This document shows, one piece after another, positions 5,922 to 11,902 of a stretch of 11,902 nt of DNA. Position 1 is the stretch's first letter, and each line of letters starts with the position of its first letter. The DNA is taken from NCBI GenBank assembly GCA_003501365.1, contig DNPP01000350.1:1-11902 (forward strand), read 5' to 3'. The position numbers and the translations under genes were made by a program. The stretch is from Bacillota bacterium (GTDB lineage: Bacteria; Bacillota; UBA4882; UBA8346). A model generated the notes under the pieces. It saw only the letters and a list, made by a program, of their open reading frames with translations, ran no database searches and was not told the origin of the DNA.

Positions 5922-6734
5922 TTAATCCTCGGACAAAATTATTTTATGGAGCTTGACCAATGTTGAAAGAAGCGCTTGCAATTTGGAAAGTTCGATCATA
6001 TTGGGACCATCGGATTTCGCCCGATCCGGATCATCGTGCACTTCTAAAAACACCCCGTCCACTCCGGTAGCAACGGCAGCCCGGCACAGCGCAGGGACAA
6101 ATTTACGGTTTCCACCGGAGGATTTTCCTAGGCCCCCCGGTTCCTGAACGCTATGGGTACCGTCAAATATTACCGGTACTCCAAATGAACGCATGATCGG
6201 CAATGAGCGCATATCCACCACCAACTGGTGATAACCGAAAGAAACTCCCCGTTCCGTAAGAATGACTTGGCGATTGCCGGTACTGTATACTTTATCTAAA
6301 GTATTACGCATATCCTCCGGTGCACTAAATTGCCCTTTCTTGATATTAATTATTTTTCCGGTCTTAGCCGCCTCCAGCACCAAATCGGTCTGACGAGATA
6401 AAAAAGCCGGAATCTGAATAATATCAAGTACCTTGGCTGCCTCTGCCAATTGACTCACATCATGAACATCCGATAGTACCGGCAAATTAAACTCATCTTT
6501 GATCCGCTGTAAAATTTTCAAACCGGCGGTTAAGCCGGGGCCGCGAAATGAATCTCCGGCAGTACGGTTCGCTTTATCAAAGGATGATTTAAAGACCAAC
6601 TGAATTCCGACCGTACCAGTGATTCGCTTTAATTCCCTGGCCATCATCATCACATGATCTTCCGATTCAATAACGCAAGGCCCGGCAATTAATAATAACC
6701 CTGAACCAAAAAGATCTTGAAGTTTGGACTCCAT
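5922..6734 (-). CDS. kdsA: Kdo 8-phosphate synthase, metal-dependent class
   Basis: It condenses arabinose 5-phosphate with phosphoenolpyruvate to Kdo 8-phosphate, in a TIM-barrel homotetramer in the cytoplasm. The 270 aa protein carries AGPCVIES (17-24), FKSSFDKANR (48-57), KKGQFSAPEDM (132-142) and FDGTHSVQ (190-197). Cys20 occupies the position that is Asn in the metal-free E. coli enzyme. Together with His194, Glu231 and Asp242 it supplies the four metal ligands known from the Aquifex enzyme, so this is the metal-dependent class. GGGAGG lies about 5 nt before the ATG. kdsC follows with a 2-nt gap, and kdsB precedes by 62 nt with no obvious terminator between. Confidence 0.97.
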   Translation of the reverse strand: MESKLQDLFGSGLLLIAGPCVIESEDHVMMMARELKRITGTVGIQLVFKSSFDKANRTAGDSFRGPGLTAGLKILQRIKDEFNLPVLSDVHDVSQLAEAAKVLDIIQIPAFLSRQTDLVLEAAKTGKIINIKKGQFSAPEDMRNTLDKVYSTGNRQVILTERGVSFGYHQLVVDMRSLPIMRSFGVPVIFDGTHSVQEPGGLGKSSGGNRKFVPALCRAAVATGVDGVFLEVHDDPDRAKSDGPNMIELSKLQALLSTLVKLHKIILSED

Positions 6735-6796
6735 AAAAGCCTCCCTACGTGCTGAAATTTAAAACGAAGTCAAAAGTCGAATATAGCTGCTAACTC

Positions 6797-7531
6797 CTAT
6801 TTCCCTAACTTTTTCTCAAACATAATCTTCACTCGCTCCCAATCCGCCTGGGTATCAATTCCCACCGTATCCTGTGTCACCTCAACTACCTTAATCCGGT
6901 AACCATGGGCCAGTACCCTTAACTGTTCCAAGGATTCGGTCAACTCCAAACTGGTTTGGGGTAAAGCAACATATTGAAATAAGAAATCATGCCGATAAGC
7001 ATATAAGCCGATATGTTTCCAATACACGGCATGTTCGGCATCACGGGGATAAGGAATGGCTGCGCGGGAGAAATATAAAGCATTTCCTTGTTCATCAATA
7101 ACGACTTTAACTACAGACGGTTCCTTAAGCTCGTTCTTATCGGTCAGATTGATTCGGGCAGTCGAGATAGGCAAGGAAGGATCATCCAGTAAAACCTGAA
7201 TTACATCATTGATTTCTTTACCCCGAATCGTAGGTTGATCGCCTTGGATGTTGATTATGATCTCCGCCGGATGACGCCGGGCAACTTCAGCGATACGATC
7301 CGTCCCGGTTGGATGATCGGCTCTGGTCAGCTCGACCTTTCCGCCAAAGCTTTGAACTGCCTCGTATATTCTGGGATCATCGGTTGCCACGATTAATTCA
7401 TCGACTAGAGAAGCGGTTTGGGCGCCTTCATACACCCACTGAATCATTGGTTTACCGGCAATAGGCAACAATGGTTTACCCGGTAAACGGCTGGAACCAT
7501 AACGAGCAGGTATTACCCCTAAAACTCTCAT
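6797..7531 (-). CDS. kdsB: CMP-Kdo synthetase (3-deoxy-manno-octulosonate cytidylyltransferase)
   Basis: It activates Kdo with CTP to CMP-Kdo, the donor for WaaA, in the cytoplasm. From the ATG at 7531 the product is 244 aa, close to the usual 245-250. It begins MRVLGVIPARYGSSRLPGKP, the classic nucleotide-binding start. Further motifs are TDDPRI (50-55), HPTGTDRI (73-80), NIQGDQP (94-100) with Mg ligand Asp98, and VGID with Asp226. The family usually reads QGDEP, so Gln99 for Glu is slightly unusual. An in-frame ATG lies two codons upstream and a longer frame reaches 7579, but GAGAGGG is 8 nt from the 7531 ATG and only 2 nt from the next, which fixes the start. It lies in the Kdo block between lpxK and kdsA. 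Confidence 0.96.
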   Translation of the reverse strand: MRVLGVIPARYGSSRLPGKPLLPIAGKPMIQWVYEGAQTASLVDELIVATDDPRIYEAVQSFGGKVELTRADHPTGTDRIAEVARRHPAEIIINIQGDQPTIRGKEINDVIQVLLDDPSLPISTARINLTDKNELKEPSVVKVVIDEQGNALYFSRAAIPYPRDAEHAVYWKHIGLYAYRHDFLFQYVALPQTSLELTESLEQLRVLAHGYRIKVVEVTQDTVGIDTQADWERVKIMFEKKLGK

Positions 7532-7539
7532 TAACATAA

Positions 7540-7546
7540 CCCTCTC
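7540..7546 (-). promoter_or_regulatory. Ribosome binding site deciding the kdsB start
   Basis: GAGAGGG on the minus strand lies 8 nt before the ATG at 7531 and only 2 nt before the in-frame ATG at 7537. This supports the shorter protein starting MRVLGVIPAR. Confidence 0.7.
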
Positions 7547-7601
7547 TTGTTTATCATTCTCGGATTCTCGTTTGCGCAATCTTACAATAAGTCATAGAAT
7601 T

Positions 7602-7630
7602 TGATTATTGCATCTTTTCGCTGTTGTCAA
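7602..7630 (-). promoter_or_regulatory. Weak candidate internal promoter ahead of kdsB
   Basis: Immediately after the lpxK stop codon the minus strand has a perfect TTGACA (7625-7630). A poor -10, TAATCA (7602-7607), lies 17 nt further on. The 99-nt gap to kdsB is the longest inside the lipid A-Kdo block, so a secondary start for the kds genes is possible. Confidence 0.3.
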
Positions 7631-8773
7631 TTATGAATTGATTGGGTTGGTCACTGCTTCAATTCGCCGAGTGACGAGTTCATCCGTTACTGTAAATCCT
7701 AAACTCAAAATGTAACAAGTAAGCGGGTAACCGACCAACTTGTCCAGACCGGTTTCAAATTTCACTCCATCTTTGGCAGTAATAATCAGTTCCGAAAAAC
7801 CATTTTCAGCCAAGCCCTTCACCAAATCAATAATCTCATGCTCCTCCCAGTGGTAATGGTCAGGATAGGCTTGAAAATACCCGACTTCTGCCCCCATATT
7901 TTCCAGGGAAGCCAAAAACTGACGTGGATTACCGATTCCGGTAACAGCTGCAACTTTACGGCCGGATAAAAACTGAGCCGCCGGGATTACTCCATTCTCC
8001 CGCCCGGTAGAAAAATCAATCAAGGGAATCAACCTGGGAGATTCTTCAGTAATCGTGGCAACAACAGCTTGAGAGGCGAATGCCGAAATCTCAACGGTCA
8101 ATTGATTTAAGGCATCCTCACTCAGTTTGGCGGTACGGGTTAACAAAATGACGCCGGCTCTTTTCAAACTTGATAAAGGTTCCCGTAAAAAACCCCGTGG
8201 TAATAAGTGCCGGTTACTAAAAGGCCGACTGGCATCGATAATCACCACATCCAAGTCCCGCTCCAAACCCCAGTGCTGAAAACCATCGTCCAAGATGAAC
8301 AAATCAATATCCGGATTAATCCTTAAGGCCTGCAAGCCATTGAGATAACGCTCACGACCCACCACAATCGTGGTATCGCCAAGCATTTTAGCCAGTAAAA
8401 ACGGCTCATCACCCGTTCTTTGTGCGGTTAAACCAGCCAAGTCGGAACTGGTAAAAATCATTCCCCCTGCTTGTGAAGATCCCCCATAGCCCCGGGTTAA
8501 TACTGCCGGAGTAAAACCGGCGGCTTTTAACTTTCGAACCAGCCAAACAACTGTTGGGGTCTTACCGGTACCTCCCACGGTAATATTCCCGATACTAATG
8601 ACCGGAACCGGAAGCCGGTGACGACGGGCTGTAGTATACTTAAACCTGGAGAGTCCCCGGTAAATAAATTCCAATCCATCGAGAAAGCCTCGTATGGTAG
8701 AAGCGGACAGACCTTTTTCATCTCCGGCGATCACCCGGAACAAATAAGTTTGCCAAGAGCTGTTAGTAGTCAC
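7631..8773 (-). CDS. lpxK: Tetraacyldisaccharide 4'-kinase
   Basis: This membrane-associated P-loop kinase phosphorylates the 4' position of the tetraacyldisaccharide 1-phosphate to give lipid IVA, using ATP at the inner leaflet. The Walker A loop is GNITVGGTGKT (62-72). LTRGYGG (92-98), GDEP (121-124) and the family motif DDGFQH (162-167) follow, with a C-terminal region that reads through TAKDGVKF. At 380 aa it is longer than E. coli LpxK (328). About 30 extra residues lie before the P-loop. The start codon is GTG and overlaps the waaA stop (GTGA), with AAGGAG 6 nt upstream, so it is coupled to waaA. Its presence means the organism makes a bis-phosphorylated lipid A precursor, although lpxA, lpxB, lpxC and lpxD are not in this window. 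Confidence 0.96.
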   Translation of the reverse strand: MTTNSSWQTYLFRVIAGDEKGLSASTIRGFLDGLEFIYRGLSRFKYTTARRHRLPVPVISIGNITVGGTGKTPTVVWLVRKLKAAGFTPAVLTRGYGGSSQAGGMIFTSSDLAGLTAQRTGDEPFLLAKMLGDTTIVVGRERYLNGLQALRINPDIDLFILDDGFQHWGLERDLDVVIIDASRPFSNRHLLPRGFLREPLSSLKRAGVILLTRTAKLSEDALNQLTVEISAFASQAVVATITEESPRLIPLIDFSTGRENGVIPAAQFLSGRKVAAVTGIGNPRQFLASLENMGAEVGYFQAYPDHYHWEEHEIIDLVKGLAENGFSELIITAKDGVKFETGLDKLVGYPLTCYILSLGFTVTDELVTRRIEAVTNPINS

Positions 8774-10071
8774 GAATTACTCCTTACCATATCATCGATA
8801 AATAAAGCCGTATGTTTGGCAGCGCCGCGATTGGTCAAAACCGCGGCCTTCGCTTTGGCTGCTCGTTGTCTATATAAAGCCTGATCTCCGGTAATATCCT
8901 GAATCATTTTGGTTAGCTCTGCCACATCATGAACCGTAAAGCCGGCATCGGCTTTTTCCAACAGTCGTTTACTCTCACAAAAATTATTCATATATGGCCC
9001 ATAAAGAACCGGTTTCTCTTGGACCGCCGCCTCAAGTATATTGTGACCGCCGATTCCTTTGAGTTTCACCATGCTGCCACCAACTAAAGCTATATCACTA
9101 ACAGCATAAGCCAAACCAAGTTCCCCGAATGTATCCAACACCAACACCGTACAAGCTTCCGTCGTTCCCCCGGCAGACCGCTTGACATAAGACAACTTGG
9201 CTTGTTCTAAGAGCAATACGACCTCATGGGCTCGTTCCGGATGGTGTGGTGCAATGATTAAATGAATAGACTCGGTTTTGAGCAAATCAAGAAAAGCCTG
9301 GATTACAATGGCTTCTTCACCCGGGTGCGTACTCGCGGCGGTAAAAATTAAATTTTCTTTTTTAAACCCGTAAGTCTTTCGAAATATCTCCAGCTGGTTC
9401 TCGCTAAAAGATGGGTATTCTTGATCAAACTTCACGTTTCCGGTCACTAAAATCCGCTCAAGCGGAGCGCCAATCTTCCCGATCCGATTGGCATCCTCTA
9501 CGGACTGCATAGCAAAAAGATCAATCTGTTGCAAAACCGGTTTTGCAAATCCTTTCACCCGCAGATAATTTTGATAAGAACCGTCACTTACCCGGCCGTT
9601 GATTATGGCAATTTTGGCTCCCGCCCTTTTACTGTAACGGATCGCGTTGGGCCACAATTCACTCTCCACCATGACATATAACAATGGATGGATCTTCGCA
9701 ATAAATCGTTTCATCAAAAACGGCAATTCTAACGGAAAATAAGTCACCAGTGCCAAATCGCCCAATTTTTGTTGGGCGATTTTTTGTCCCGTAGGTGTCG
9801 TGGTAAGAACGATCTGGTAATCGGGATGTAATTTAATAAGTTCGCGGATAACACTCTCCGCAACTAAAGTTCCACTAACCGAGACTGCTCCAATCCAGAC
9901 AACTGGTTTATTATTAAGGCACTCTGCTTGGGTAGACGATAGATTTAAAAAAAGAGGTCCGATTGGCCTTCGTAAAACCAAATTCCGAACGATCAAAAAA
10001 GGCAAAACGAATAGTAAGGCTACTAAAACAATAACATTATAAATTAAGTAGACTATTTTTGGTCTCGCCAC
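8770..10071 (-). CDS. waaA: Kdo transferase (lipid IVA), with altered N-terminal catalytic motif
   Basis: WaaA/KdtA transfers Kdo from CMP-Kdo to lipid A precursor at the cytoplasmic face of the inner membrane. It is a GT-B fold enzyme (GT30) of 433 aa, near the usual 420-430. Residues 6-29 form an N-terminal membrane anchor. Then come VSVSGT (63-68), VMVESELWPN (133-142), NGRVSDGSY (158-166), VTGNVKFD and, in the C-terminal half, STHPGEE, APHHPER and GGHNILE. The acidic VESELWPN and the donor-site motifs are intact. However, the normally invariant WIHA-S-V-GE motif reads W59-I-G61-A-V-S-V-S66-G67, so the conserved His and the proposed catalytic Glu are both Gly. The start is GTG, overlapping the upstream gene by 19 nt. 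The fold assignment is firm; activity and regiochemistry are uncertain. Confidence 0.93.
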   Translation of the reverse strand: MARPKIVYLIYNVIVLVALLFVLPFLIVRNLVLRRPIGPLFLNLSSTQAECLNNKPVVWIGAVSVSGTLVAESVIRELIKLHPDYQIVLTTTPTGQKIAQQKLGDLALVTYFPLELPFLMKRFIAKIHPLLYVMVESELWPNAIRYSKRAGAKIAIINGRVSDGSYQNYLRVKGFAKPVLQQIDLFAMQSVEDANRIGKIGAPLERILVTGNVKFDQEYPSFSENQLEIFRKTYGFKKENLIFTAASTHPGEEAIVIQAFLDLLKTESIHLIIAPHHPERAHEVVLLLEQAKLSYVKRSAGGTTEACTVLVLDTFGELGLAYAVSDIALVGGSMVKLKGIGGHNILEAAVQEKPVLYGPYMNNFCESKRLLEKADAGFTVHDVAELTKMIQDITGDQALYRQRAAKAKAAVLTNRGAAKHTALFIDDMVRSNS

Positions 10072-10733
10072 TGTCTTAATACCTCTTCCCCACGTCGATT
10101 GGCCTCATGAATCGCCTCCTGCAAGCGCAACTTTTCGGCTTCCAGATTTTCCTCGGTCAATTTGGCAGTTACTTTAAGCGGTTTTCCAAAATAGGCCACG
10201 CCGCGTGCAAACGGCTTAGGAACCTCGAATTTATCCCAACTTTTTTCTGATATCCATTTACGGTCGTAAACGAAAGCTAACGGAATTAATACGGCTCCGG
10301 TTTTTTGAGCGAGATAAATACCCCCGGGTTCAATATGATAGATCGGACCCGGTGCATCCGGTGTCAAGACTGTGCCTGCCCCTTGGAGCAAAACCCGTTT
10401 TAGTTCAATAAGGCCGTGGACTGCCCCTTTAGTACTGGAGCCTCTAATAATGCGCCAGCCAAACTTGCGCATGATCGAACTGGAAACTTCGCCGTCTCGA
10501 TGTAAACTGGAGAGTATATAATAACCGCAACCTTTAAAGAAAAAGAACCCGGTAAGTTGCTGTCCATGCCAGGCATTAATGATAAAGCCTTCCTTACCGT
10601 AGTACTGCTCCAATTGCTCGCGGCCAATCACCCGGAAACGTAAGGTGTGTCCCAGTAGCCAAACAAGCATATAACCGATATGAATTCCCAACTTAACCTT
10701 TATTTTTTTTCTCAATTGTTTAAATGCTGTCAT
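10053..10733 (-). CDS. DUF374 lysophospholipid-acyltransferase-like protein
   Basis: It belongs to the DUF374 family, relatives of PlsC/LpxL acyltransferases found beside lipid A genes. It probably transfers an acyl chain to a lipid A or phospholipid acceptor at the inner membrane, but no activity is shown by sequence alone. The 226 aa protein has a basic N-terminus and a hydrophobic segment (about 15-36). Family blocks follow: AWHGQ (54-58), SLHRDGE (76-82), RGSSTKGA (97-104), TPDAPGP (124-130, usually TPDGPRGP) and EPGGIYLAQKTGA (135-147). It is the first gene of the minus-strand block, with AAGGG about 6 nt before its ATG and a promoter just upstream. It overlaps waaA by 19 nt. No separate LpxL/LpxM is visible, so it may fill the late-acyltransferase role (inference). 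Confidence 0.88.
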   Translation of the reverse strand: MTAFKQLRKKIKVKLGIHIGYMLVWLLGHTLRFRVIGREQLEQYYGKEGFIINAWHGQQLTGFFFFKGCGYYILSSLHRDGEVSSSIMRKFGWRIIRGSSTKGAVHGLIELKRVLLQGAGTVLTPDAPGPIYHIEPGGIYLAQKTGAVLIPLAFVYDRKWISEKSWDKFEVPKPFARGVAYFGKPLKVTAKLTEENLEAEKLRLQEAIHEANRRGEEVLRQWRDQK

Positions 10734-10776
10734 ACTATTCCCTTTTGTAGACTTTAATTTTTATTTTACCATATTC

Positions 10777-10805
10777 ATTATATAATGTTAAGCCCGATTA
10801 TCCAA
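10777..10805 (-). promoter_or_regulatory. Promoter of the lipid A-Kdo gene block
   Basis: On the minus strand TTGGAT (10800-10805) and a perfect TATAAT (10777-10782) are 17 nt apart. Transcription would start about 35-40 nt before the DUF374 ATG. It is the only good minus-strand promoter upstream of the block. Confidence 0.65.
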
Positions 10806-10847
10806 ACACCCTTAGCATAATCTAGCATTGCCAATATGATCTCACGC

Positions 10848-10876
10848 TTGACTGAATTTAACGAGTCAAATATAAT
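10848..10876 (+). promoter_or_regulatory. Near-consensus promoter with embedded inverted repeat
   Basis: TTGACT (10848-10853), 17 nt, and TATAAT (10871-10876) form a near-perfect sigma-70/SigA promoter for the plus-strand genes. The -35 box itself is one arm of an inverted repeat, TTGACT with AGTCAA (10864-10869) and 10 nt between. A repressor bound there would cover the -35 and spacer. Expected start is near 10883, giving an 80-nt leader that contains CGTTA/TAACG (10914-10931) and the palindrome TTACGTAA (10922-10929). Confidence 0.75.
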
Positions 10877-10949
10877 GAATCTAACATTTTTTGAAAGGAA
10901 TTTATTTATTCTACGTTATCCTTACGTAACGACTTACTGGTCATGGAAA

Positions 10950-10955
10950 AGAGGA
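10950..10955 (+). promoter_or_regulatory. Ribosome binding site deciding the start at 10964
   Basis: AGAGGA lies 8 nt before the ATG at 10964. It lies inside the extra reading frame that would come from an ATG at 10943, which has no ribosome site of its own. Confidence 0.7.
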
Positions 10956-10963
10956 ATCTTTTT

Positions 10964-11356
10964 ATGTCTTGCATCTATTGTGGAGCTTTTACAGACCCTA
11001 ATCAGACAATTTGCGAAAAATGTCGCCGCAATCCGGAGGTGACTGTTTTGCCGCCGGCAGAAAGAGAAAACTTTAATGGCCTGACGATTGAACAAGATTT
11101 AAATGGGAATGAATATCATCGATCACAAGAACTTGATCCCTATTCCGATCCCGATCCCGATTCCAATTCCAGTTCCAACCCCAACCCCCACGTTTATGTT
11201 CGACACATTAATTTGGGTTCTTCCGGCGGTTGGCTGACTAAACTAATAATAGCCGGTGTTTTTTTAGTAATTATTCTGGTGGCTCTGCCACTTGCCTTAC
11301 TATTATTGTTATGTTTTATTATCGGCCGTTTTTTAATAAAGCCCAAAAGGCACTAA
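10964..11356 (+). CDS. Small zinc-ribbon membrane protein of unknown function
   Basis: I do not recognise a named family. The 130 aa product has three parts. Residues 3-20 are a zinc-ribbon knuckle pair, CIYC and CEKC (C3, C6, C17, C20; CX2C-X10-CX2C). Residues 21-88 are hydrophilic, with an acidic low-complexity stretch of alternating Asp/Ser/Asn-Pro (61-75). Residues 91-125 are very hydrophobic with a central proline (Pro109), either one long membrane segment or a tight hairpin, and the protein ends in a basic tail KPKRH. The zinc ribbon probably lies in the cytoplasm. The start at 10964 is chosen over 10943 because of AGAGGA 8 nt upstream and because it opens directly into the first CX2C. 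It is driven by a strong promoter, lies divergent from the lipid A block and is 106 nt ahead of a lipid-type glycosyltransferase. An envelope role is only a guess. Confidence 0.75.
   Translation: MSCIYCGAFTDPNQTICEKCRRNPEVTVLPPAERENFNGLTIEQDLNGNEYHRSQELDPYSDPDPDSNSSSNPNPHVYVRHINLGSSGGWLTKLIIAGVFLVIILVALPLALLLLLCFIIGRFLIKPKRH
11145..11186 (+). repeat. In-frame hexanucleotide repeat (7 units)
   Basis: Seven consecutive 6-nt units drift from CCGATC (twice) through CCGATT, CCAATT and CCAGTT to CCAACC (twice). They lie in frame within the zinc-ribbon membrane protein gene and encode a run of DP/DS/NS/SS/NP dipeptides. Unit gain or loss would keep the frame. Confidence 0.85.
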
Positions 11357-11450
11357 TAGCCGTAAAGGGGCACTGACTATTGATGCAACTAATCGCCCGC
11401 CTTAAAGGCACTAACTGTTAATGCCACTAAGCCTTAAAAGCATTAATTAT
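11343..11450 (+). repeat. Degenerate tandem repeats between the two plus-strand genes
   Basis: A core like AAAGGCACTAA recurs. It appears at 11346-11356 (covering the stop codon of the preceding gene), in a longer unit at 11363-11397, in a closely similar longer unit at 11403-11433, and in degenerate form (TTAAAAGCATTAA) at 11434-11447. The two long units align as GGCACTGACTATTGATGC and GGCACTAACTGTTAATGC, followed by ACTAA and GCC. They occupy nearly the whole gap before the glycosyltransferase. Confidence 0.65.
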
Positions 11451-11462
11451 TTGGAGATGCCA

Positions 11463-11902
11463 ATGATCGCCTTAATCGAAAAATTGTCTGTCAAAAAAAT
11501 CATCTTCATGATTGTGCTGTTGTTTGTTCCACTATTCCTCTTCTATCTCAGCGTGCCCGGCTTATGGGATGAAGATGAAAGCATCTATACGGAAATTTCC
11601 CGTCAAATGTTGCTTCGTCATGACTTGGTCGGCACCTATTTTAACTATGAACCGCGCTATGATAAACCTCCACTTAATTTCTGGATTACGACCGCTTTTT
11701 ACAAAGTATTCGGTATGAATGAATTTACTTCCCGAATGACTTCTACTATCTTCGGTTTTCTCTGCATAATTTTGGTACTTTACTTTGGAAAAAGGCTTTT
11801 TAATAAACGGACTGGCATTTTAGCCGCATTGATGCTGGGAACCAGTTTTCTTTTTTTTATCGAAACTCAAATGGCCTTGATCGATACCAGTTTGACCTTC
11901 TG
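11463..11902 (+). CDS. ArnT/GT83-like membrane glycosyltransferase, N-terminal part
   Basis: It is a polyprenyl-phosphate-sugar-dependent glycosyltransferase of the PMT/ArnT (GT83) type, cut by the window end after 146 codons. Such integral membrane enzymes add sugars such as aminoarabinose to lipid A, or residues to other envelope glycans, on the periplasmic side. The first membrane helix is about residues 12-32. The catalytic periplasmic loop follows with LWDEDESIYTEISRQML (34-50), which has the acidic pair of the family, and YDKPPLNFW (66-74), the KPPL motif. Further helices cover about 93-110 and 117-134. GGAG lies 6 nt before the ATG at 11463. An in-frame ATG at 11457 directly abuts it and is less likely. 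Full length is normally about 500-600 aa, so most is missing. The donor sugar cannot be told from this part. Confidence 0.88.
   Translation, partial: MIALIEKLSVKKIIFMIVLLFVPLFLFYLSVPGLWDEDESIYTEISRQMLLRHDLVGTYFNYEPRYDKPPLNFWITTAFYKVFGMNEFTSRMTSTIFGFLCIILVLYFGKRLFNKRTGILAALMLGTSFLFFIETQMALIDTSLTF

Noticed and set aside
7532..7579. 16-residue N-terminal extension of KdsB
   Set aside because: The ribosome site lies inside this stretch and the extension is not part of the family, so the start is set at 7531.
10836..11042. Plus-strand frame of 68 codons overlapping the start of the zinc-ribbon gene
   Set aside because: It starts upstream of the promoter -10 box, runs out of frame with the better gene and has no ribosome site.
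11512..11718. 68-codon plus-strand frame inside the glycosyltransferase
   Set aside because: It is out of frame with the ArnT-like protein, whose family motifs are clear in the other frame.
1..11902. CRISPR arrays, tRNA or rRNA genes, insertion sequences, phage genes
   Set aside because: No regular repeat-spacer pattern, cloverleaf, transposase motif or phage protein was seen on either strand.

Overview
The window reads as chromosomal DNA from an anaerobic bacterium with an outer membrane, most likely a diderm member of the Bacillota (Negativicutes, Halanaerobiia or Limnochordia type). That placement is inference. It rests on a complete Kdo/lipid A-Kdo gene set lying next to a clostridial-style acyl-CoA dehydrogenase and electron-transfer flavoprotein whose alpha subunit carries a ferredoxin domain. 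It is supported by a metal-dependent (non-enterobacterial) KdsA, strong GGAGG-type ribosome sites and moderate GC.

Layout, left to right. Positions 1-718 hold little: a possible 61-codon minus-strand gene (152-337), an AT-rich spacer, two adjacent hairpins (529-598) and a strong bidirectional terminator (622-674). Positions 719-4251 carry, on the minus strand, acyl-CoA dehydrogenase, then etfB, then etfA. A Rho-independent terminator separates the dehydrogenase from etfB, and inverted-repeat elements fill both the bcd-etfB and etfB-etfA gaps. Positions 4382-10733 are one minus-strand block. In transcription order it is a DUF374 acyltransferase, waaA/kdtA, lpxK, kdsB, kdsA, kdsC and kdsD, mostly overlapping or tightly packed. 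A divergent promoter region (10734-10963) separates this block from two plus-strand genes: a small zinc-ribbon/membrane protein of unknown function (10964-11356) and the start of an ArnT/GT83-type membrane glycosyltransferase (from 11463, cut by the window end).

How the genes work together. KdsD makes arabinose 5-phosphate, KdsA condenses it with PEP to Kdo 8-phosphate, KdsC removes the phosphate and KdsB activates Kdo as CMP-Kdo. LpxK phosphorylates the lipid A disaccharide and WaaA transfers Kdo to it. DUF374 may be an envelope acyltransferase, and the GT83-like protein may decorate lipid A or another glycan. The dehydrogenase/Etf set is a separate energy-metabolism module, probably capable of flavin-based electron bifurcation.

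The most notable observations are these. WaaA lacks the conserved catalytic Glu and the neighbouring His of its N-terminal motif. A structured intergenic element ends in a terminator at 529-674. Unexplained inverted or tandem repeats lie at 1991-2074, 2931-3026 and 11343-11450. An inverted repeat is embedded in a near-consensus promoter at 10848-10876. I did not find a clearly new multi-gene system.
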